This document shows positions 1 through 5,394 of a stretch of 5,394 nucleotides of DNA, one piece after another (positions within the stretch are counted from its first letter, which is position 1; the number at the start of each line of letters is the position of its first letter). The DNA comes from Polyangiaceae bacterium (GTDB taxonomy: Bacteria; Myxococcota_A; Polyangia; Polyangiales; Polyangiaceae). A program made the translations under genes and the position numbers. The stretch lies in NCBI GenBank assembly GCA_025934595.1, contig JAICXU010000289.1:1-5394 (forward strand). Direction: 5' to 3'. The notes under the pieces were generated by a model. That model worked only from the letters and a program-made list of their open reading frames with translations, was not told where the DNA came from and did no database searches.

Positions 1-334
1 CGGCGGCGGTGTTGTAATAGACGCCGGCTTGCTCGCGCTCGTAGATCGGGACGACCATCGCCATGTTGTATTTCTTGGCGATGCCTTGGCAGACCTCGAC
101 GGTCGGGCCGGGGCAAGCTTCGGCGGCGTCGTACCACTTCGTGTCTTGGCTCGGGCAGAAGTAGGGGCCGTTGAAGATCTCTTGCAAGCCGAGGATCTGC
201 ACGCCGGATTTTCCTGCCTGCTCGATGAGCGGCATGTGGCGATCGAATGCAGACTGCTTGACCTTGTCGACCGACCACGACGGATCGAAGGGCGTCGACA
301 TTTGAATGAGACCGACTTTGACGTTGCGTGCCAT
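1..334 (-). CDS. Nitrilase-superfamily C-N hydrolase, beta-ureidopropionase/N-carbamoyl amidase type (3' end outside window)
   Basis: The N-terminal 111 codons of a cytosolic carbon-nitrogen hydrolase are present; the rest lies beyond the left edge. The protein begins MARNVKVGLIQM, the usual first beta strand of the nitrilase fold. Residues 50-61 read LQEIFNGPYFCP, which contains the expected catalytic glutamate (Glu52) of the Glu-Lys-Cys triad; the Lys and Cys would lie outside the window. The stretch PGPT (75-78), VVPIYERE (94-101) and GVYYNTA (104-110) is typical of the beta-ureidopropionase/N-carbamoylputrescine amidase branch, which releases ammonia and CO2 from N-carbamoyl amino acids or amines. 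The ATG at 334 lies 32 bases after the permease stop, with only a weak GGTGG-like ribosome site about 13 bases upstream, so the gene is probably co-transcribed with the permease and may be translationally coupled. The pairing favours reductive pyrimidine or hydantoin breakdown. The superfamily is clear; the exact substrate is inferred. Confidence 0.87.
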   Translation of the reverse strand, partial: MARNVKVGLIQMSTPFDPSWSVDKVKQSAFDRHMPLIEQAGKSGVQILGLQEIFNGPYFCPSQDTKWYDAAEACPGPTVEVCQGIAKKYNMAMVVPIYEREQAGVYYNTAA

Positions 335-366
335 GGGCGCGAGGTTTCCACCGCGCGCGATGACGG

Positions 367-1965
367 TCAAGCTCCGATCGCTGATTTTTGGCTCGATTTC
401 GCGCTGTGCGGCATGACGCTCTCGAGCAAAAAGTAGACGCCCGCGGCTCCGAACGCGCCGACGAACCACGCGTAATCGAAGAGCACGTGGAGGAAATTCA
501 CGAAGATGCCGATCCACGCGAAGAAACAGCCCGTGAGGGTGGCGATGACGGCGTTCCAATTCACGCCGAGCGGCGACCCGTAGTCGTAGTCACCCTTCCT
601 CTTGTAGAGGTCCGGCAGATTCAAGCTCCTCTTGCGGAGCAGCCAGTAATCGCAAATGAGGACGCCCGCGATCGATCCGAGGCCGCCCGAGTAACCGAGC
701 AGCCACTTGAAGATGTAGCCATGCGGATCGGCGATGAGCTTCCACGGCATCATCAAGATGCCGACGATGCCGGTGATGAGGCCGCCCGTGCGGAACGAAA
801 TGTGTTTCGGAGCGATGTTCGCGAAATCGTTCGCGGGCGAGACCACGTTCGCCGCGATGTTGACCGACAGCGTAGCGACGACGACGGTGAACATCGCGAT
901 CGCAATGAGAAGGCGCGACTCGAAGTGGCCGACCAGATCGATCGGATCCCAAATCGGCTTTCCGTAGATCTGCTCCGACGCGCTCGTGATGACGACGCCC
1001 ATGGCGCTGAAGATCGTCATCGTCGCGGGGAGCGCGATGACCTGTCCGACCGCCTGCTCCTTTTGCGAGCGACCGAAGCGCGTGAAGTCGGGCATGTTGA
1101 GCGAGAGCGTCGCCCAGAAGCCGATCATCGCGGTGACGCTCGGCACGAACACCGGCCAAAACGATCCGAGCGTCGGAAATTTCCCCGTCTCGCTCATGAT
1201 TTTTCCGAGGCCGTGCGCGCGCGAGATCGCCCACCACACGAGGAGCGCGCCCATCACGAGCACGTACGGCGCCGCCAAATTCTCGACCTTTCGCAGCAAA
1301 TCCATGCCGCGATAGACGATCAAGATGTTGAGCGCCCAGAAGAGCAAAAACGAAATCCACTCGGTCGCGTAGTGACCCGAGACGATCGCGCCGAACGTGC
1401 TGCACGGATCGTGAACGACGGTGGTCATGCCGCCCGTGAGCGGATCGGAGACCGCCTCGACGCCGCACACGAATTTGTCTCCGAGGAGCGTCGGCCAGCC
1501 CGCCCAGAGCGATTTGAAAAACGTCTGCAGAGCGGCGCCGCCGATCCACGCGTTGATGCCGAACCAGCCGCACGCGACGATCGCGCGCATGACGGCGGGA
1601 AAGTTCGCGCCGAAGACGCCGTACGACGCGCGCGCGAAAACAGGGAAGGGAATGCCGTATTTCGTGCCGGGATGCGAGTTCGCCAAGATCGGCGCGAGCA
1701 CAATCACGTTGCCGACCAAGATCGTGACGAGCGCCTGCCACCAATTCATGCCGGTGCCGATGAGACCGGACGCGAGCATGTACGTCGGGATGCAGTGGGC
1801 CATCGAGATCCACAGCGCCGCATACGTGTACGTCGACCACGTGCGATCCTTCAGGCGCGTCGGCGCGAGGTCGCGGTTGTAGAGACGCTCGTCGTCGAGC
1901 ACCACGTCGTCCGAGAGCTCCACGCGGCCGTCGGCGTGCGCGATCGTGAGGTCCTGTCCCGTCAT
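367..1965 (-). CDS. NCS1-family nucleobase/allantoin/hydantoin permease
   Basis: A 532-residue inner-membrane cation symporter of the NCS1 family (Mhp1, PucI and plant PLUTO relatives), with about 12 hydrophobic segments from residue 44 to 516. The N-terminus carries LYNRDLAPT (28-36) and RTWSTYTYAALWISM (41-55), the family entry motif. Next come PGTKYGIPFPVFARASYG (99-116), WFGINAW (134-140) in helix 3, NMPDFTRFGRS (290-300) after helix 6, and NIAANVVSPANDF (369-381) in helix 8. Trp134 and Trp284 probably match the substrate-stacking tryptophans of Mhp1. Asn138 stands where Mhp1 has Gln121, so hydantoin should not be assumed; uracil or allantoin are equally possible. The helix 3-4 loop (about 160-198) is long and holds Cys167 and Cys188. 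The start is ATG at 1965, with GAGGTG five bases upstream. It is first in a unit with the C-N hydrolase, which suggests uptake of that enzyme's precursor. The family call is very secure; the substrate is not. Confidence 0.95.
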   Translation of the reverse strand: MTGQDLTIAHADGRVELSDDVVLDDERLYNRDLAPTRLKDRTWSTYTYAALWISMAHCIPTYMLASGLIGTGMNWWQALVTILVGNVIVLAPILANSHPGTKYGIPFPVFARASYGVFGANFPAVMRAIVACGWFGINAWIGGAALQTFFKSLWAGWPTLLGDKFVCGVEAVSDPLTGGMTTVVHDPCSTFGAIVSGHYATEWISFLLFWALNILIVYRGMDLLRKVENLAAPYVLVMGALLVWWAISRAHGLGKIMSETGKFPTLGSFWPVFVPSVTAMIGFWATLSLNMPDFTRFGRSQKEQAVGQVIALPATMTIFSAMGVVITSASEQIYGKPIWDPIDLVGHFESRLLIAIAMFTVVVATLSVNIAANVVSPANDFANIAPKHISFRTGGLITGIVGILMMPWKLIADPHGYIFKWLLGYSGGLGSIAGVLICDYWLLRKRSLNLPDLYKRKGDYDYGSPLGVNWNAVIATLTGCFFAWIGIFVNFLHVLFDYAWFVGAFGAAGVYFLLESVMPHSAKSSQKSAIGA

Positions 1966-1970
1966 CGGGA

Positions 1971-1976
1971 CACCTC
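1971..1976 (-). promoter_or_regulatory. Ribosome binding site of the NCS1 permease
   Basis: On the minus strand GAGGTG lies five bases before the ATG at 1965. It fixes that start. The out-of-frame ATG at 1978 overlaps this site and has no comparable sequence before it. Confidence 0.7.
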
Positions 1977-1991
1977 ATAGATCAGCGCCGC

Positions 1992-2044
1992 TCGCGCCGC
2001 CCATTTTTCGGCCGCGACCGCCGTTTCAGCGGCGCGATTTTTTT
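1992..2044 (+). terminator. Terminator-like stem-loop with T7 tract, plus-strand orientation
   Basis: A perfect 9-base inverted repeat, TCGCGCCGC (1992-2000) and GCGGCGCGA (2029-2037), encloses 28 bases and is followed directly by seven T (2038-2044). An alternative shorter hairpin, CGCCG (2019-2023) with CGGCG (2030-2034), uses the same right arm. GC-rich stem plus T-run is the form of an intrinsic terminator reading rightward. No plus-strand gene precedes it, so it would stop transcripts antisense to the permease start. On the other strand the same repeat would form a structure in the permease mRNA leader. The inverted repeat is seen; its function is inferred, and the long loop weakens the terminator reading. 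Confidence 0.4.
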
Positions 2045-2128
2045 ACAGCAATGTTTCACCAAAAGAGAGGAAAACCGGCCATATTCCGTATGCTCATCGC
2101 CCGGAACGTTTTCTTGGGCGGAGGCCAC

Positions 2129-2132
2129 GAGG
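2129..2132 (+). promoter_or_regulatory. Ribosome binding site of the lipoprotein locus
   Basis: GAGG sits five bases before the ATG at 2138. This selects 2138 over the in-frame ATG at 2090, which lacks such a site and would put extra residues in front of an otherwise normal signal peptide (MSKRR followed by a hydrophobic core). Confidence 0.65.
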
Positions 2133-2137
2133 CAAAG

Positions 2138-3836
2138 ATGTCGAAGCGTCGCTCCCTTTCACTTTTCGTCGGTGTCGTCGCGAGCGGCGCCCTCGCCTTC
2201 ATCCACACCGGTTGCGGATCGACGGACAACGGCTCGAGCTTCGATCAAGACAGCGGCGCGGCGAGCGACACGGGCCCGGCTGCCGATACGGGCCCCGGAT
2301 TCGGCGGCGACGGAGCGACCGGCCCCTACTCGGATTTTCCGGCCGCGCCCGTGATCGACGGCGCCGGCGACGCGGGCCCGGCCGCGCCCGCCAACGCGCC
2401 GCTGCTCTTCGCAGGGGGAAGTGAAAATGACGGCGGCGCCGACGCTCCATGCCTCGTCGAAAACGAAGTGGGCTCGCTTTTGCCGAGAAATTGGCTGCGT
2501 CCGCCTTCGGATGGCAGGCGGGCGGTGGCGAGAATTTGTTCGAGCTGCGCGTGCACGCCGACAATCAGGTGAACGACCTCGTCGTGTACACGACGCAGCC
2601 GAATTGGATCATGCCGCAGACGATGTGGAGCGCGCTCGCGCGCGACTCCGCCGGCGTTCCCATGACCGTCTCCGTGCGAGGCGCCGTCTTCGATGGCACC
2701 GCGATCACGTCGCTCGCGAAAGGATCGAACGGTCCGTTCGGCATTGCCCCCGTCGATGCGCCGGGCGCGATCGTCTACTGGCACATCATCGGCGGCGCCG
2801 ACGGCGAGCTCAAAGGCTTCAACGTCGGCGACGACAACGTCGAGCTCGCGTTGCCCGCGGCCACCGTGACCGAATATTCGACGACGTGCGTGGGCTGCCA
2901 CGTATCCACTCCGGACGGGAAATATGCGGTGTTTTCGTCGAACAGCGCGACGTCGACCTGGGCCGACGGCATCGGCTCGGTGTCGACGAGCCTCGGCATC
3001 GGGGTGACGCCTCCGTTCTTGAGCGCCGCCGGAAAAGCCGCGCTGCAGACCGATTCGATGGGCATCATGACGACGTCGATCGCGCATTGGGCCGCGGGCG
3101 ACTACATGGTGCTCGCGAGCAGCGTCGACAATCACACGCTCCACTGGGTCGAGCTCGACGGCGCCGATCAAGCGGCCGCGAGCGGCACGCTGCCATCACC
3201 GGCGGCGATACGAATGCGAATCACATGTCGCCGTCGTGGTCGCATGACGGCTTGAACGTCGTCTATGGATCGGCGCCGCAGAGCACGGCGGGCAGGCCCG
3301 ACGGAGCCGACAACGACGTGTACATGGTGCCGTACAACGATCGAAACGGCGGCGTCGCGAAGAAGATGACCAACATCGACACCGCCGACAACGAGTACTA
3401 CCCGTCGTTTTCGCCCGACGACAAATGGATCACGTTCAATCGATCCGCGAACGCGGACGGCTGCTACTCGGTGGCAAGCGCCGAGGTCTATGTCGCAAAA
3501 GCCGACGGCACGGGAACGGCAACACGACTGGCTGCGAACGATCCGCCCGCGTGTGCAAATCGTCCGAGCCCCGGCGTCACGAACAGTTGGCCCCGTTGGG
3601 CTCCGGCGAAACCAGCGCCGCAAACGGTGAACGGCCTCACGTACTACTGGGTCGTCTTCAGCTCGAAGCGGTACGACGGCGCGACGCCGCAGCTCTACAT
3701 GGCGCCCGTCGTGATCGACGCGACCGGCAACGTGCAAGAGTACAAAGCCGTCTACTTGTGGAACCAGCCGCCGGCCGAGAAAAATCACACGCCAGCATGG
3801 GACGTCTTCGCGATCCCGCCGACGCCGCCGCGTTGA
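2138..3836 (+). pseudogene. Secreted PD40/TolB-like beta-propeller lipoprotein with CXXCH motif, frame-broken twice
   Basis: A continuous protein of about 566 residues is recovered only by changing frame twice: 2138 to about 2505, about 2504 to 3191, and about 3190 to 3836. Each change equals one missing base. Residues 1-25 form a lipoprotein signal peptide (MSKRR, hydrophobic core, then HTGC with Cys26 as lipidation site; His at -3 is unusual). An Asp/Gly/Pro/Ala-rich linker follows to about residue 90. The second piece carries NLFELRVHADNQVNDLVVYT and CVGCH (about 251-255), a single haem-c attachment motif. The third piece has WD40-like/PD40 strands, SPSWSHDG (about 365) and YYPSFSPDDKW (about 421), then a conserved-looking end NHTPAWDVFAIPP. 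The protein would be exported and surface- or periplasm-facing; its ligand is unknown. No stop codon occurs inside any piece before its junction and composition stays uniform, so the damage is recent or is sequence error. If transcribed as given, translation from 2138 ends at 2572. The gene ends 21 bases from the convergent kinase gene. Confidence 0.8.
2887..2901 (+). other. CXXCH haem-c-type motif in the propeller lipoprotein
   Basis: The codons in the middle frame read Cys-Val-Gly-Cys-His, followed by VSTPDGKYAVF, the start of a PD40-like strand. CXXCH is the covalent haem c attachment motif, and the protein is predicted to be exported, where cytochrome c maturation occurs. A single motif without an identified distal ligand is suggestive only; a disulfide or metal site is an alternative. 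Confidence 0.5.
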
Positions 3837-3857
3837 CGAAATAGCTTCTTTTCGGCC

Positions 3858-3865
<8 letters not shown>
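3837..3865. terminator. Possible bidirectional terminator between convergent genes
   Basis: CGAAATA (3837-3843) and TATTTCG (3859-3865) form a perfect 7-base inverted repeat around a 15-base loop. It spans the gap between the lipoprotein stop and the kinase stop, and the right arm includes the kinase TAA. The position suits shared termination, but the stem is A/T-rich and no strong T-run follows on either strand. Confidence 0.3.

Positions 3866-5394
<1,529 letters not shown>

Larger units (their letters stand above)
1966..2137. promoter_or_regulatory. Divergent intergenic region between permease and lipoprotein genes
   Basis: The promoters of both flanking genes should lie in these 172 bases. 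The centre (about 2037-2090) is clearly more A/T-rich than the surroundings. It contains TTTACA at 2042-2047 and a small dyad CATA-TTCCG-TATG at 2080-2092, either of which could be a promoter or operator element. I find no sigma70-type -35/-10 pair with acceptable spacing on either strand, so no promoter is assigned. Confidence 0.45.

Noticed and set aside
29..436. Plus-strand open frame of 135 codons over the hydrolase start
   Set aside because: The minus strand encodes the conserved nitrilase N-terminus with the catalytic Glu; the plus-strand frame spans two minus-strand genes and lacks a ribosome site.
891..960. Frequent CGATCG/GCGATCGC-like words as a possible genome-wide repeat
   Set aside because: The words look common throughout the window but are readily explained by Ile (ATC) and Asp (GAT) codons next to GC-rich codons; I could not count them against an expectation.
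388..1980. Plus-strand open frame of 530 codons antisense to the permease
   Set aside because: It mirrors the permease in a GC-rich genome. The translation is an Arg/Asp/Glu/His-rich string with no domain or hydrophobic pattern, while the opposite strand encodes an unmistakable NCS1 protein.
2445..2515. Programmed -1 ribosomal frameshifting as the cause of the frame changes
   Set aside because: Both shifts are in the -1 direction, but no slippery heptamer in the zero frame was found near either junction, and two such events in one gene are improbable.
2326..3171. Minus-strand open frame of 281 codons opposite the lipoprotein gene
   Set aside because: Arg/His/Ala-rich shadow; the plus strand holds the signal peptide, CXXCH and PD40 motifs in this region.
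2421..3190. The first two thirds of the plus-strand frame that opens at 2421
   Set aside because: Only its 3' part (after about 3190) encodes the propeller end; the earlier part is an Arg-rich out-of-frame reading of the same gene.

Overview
This is a GC-rich window with four protein-coding loci and no RNA genes, mobile elements or CRISPR arrays. A eukaryote-like Ser/Thr kinase beside a secreted lipoprotein with an Asp/Gly/Pro/Ala-rich linker, and strongly GC-biased codons, suggest a myxobacterium (Myxococcota, perhaps Polyangiales). That assignment is inferred from protein style and composition, not from a marker gene.

Left part (1-1965, minus strand): a two-gene unit read right to left. 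The first gene encodes an NCS1-family nucleobase/allantoin/hydantoin-type permease. Thirty-two bases after its stop begins a nitrilase-superfamily C-N hydrolase resembling beta-ureidopropionase/N-carbamoyl amidases, cut off by the window edge after 111 codons. Together they look like import plus intracellular hydrolysis of a pyrimidine-, hydantoin- or ureide-type nitrogen source.

Middle (1966-3836): a 172-base divergent intergenic region holds a ribosome binding site for each flanking gene and a GC-rich inverted repeat followed by seven T on the plus strand. It is followed by a plus-strand locus for a secreted lipoprotein with PD40/TolB-like beta-propeller motifs and one CXXCH haem-c-type motif. 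Its coding sequence is spread over three frames. Two single-base losses, near 2504 and 3190, would explain this, so it is either a recent pseudogene or a product of sequence error.

Right part (3858-5394, minus strand): a cytosolic Hanks-type Ser/Thr kinase, convergent with the lipoprotein gene and separated from it by 21 bases. Its catalytic residues are intact, but it has DFN in place of DFG, an insertion of roughly 70 residues after the activation segment, and a short basic aromatic C-terminus. Its frame is still open at the right edge, so its true start probably lies outside the window.

I see no clear previously undescribed multi-gene system. The most distinctive items are the kinase architecture and the doubly frame-broken CXXCH propeller lipoprotein.
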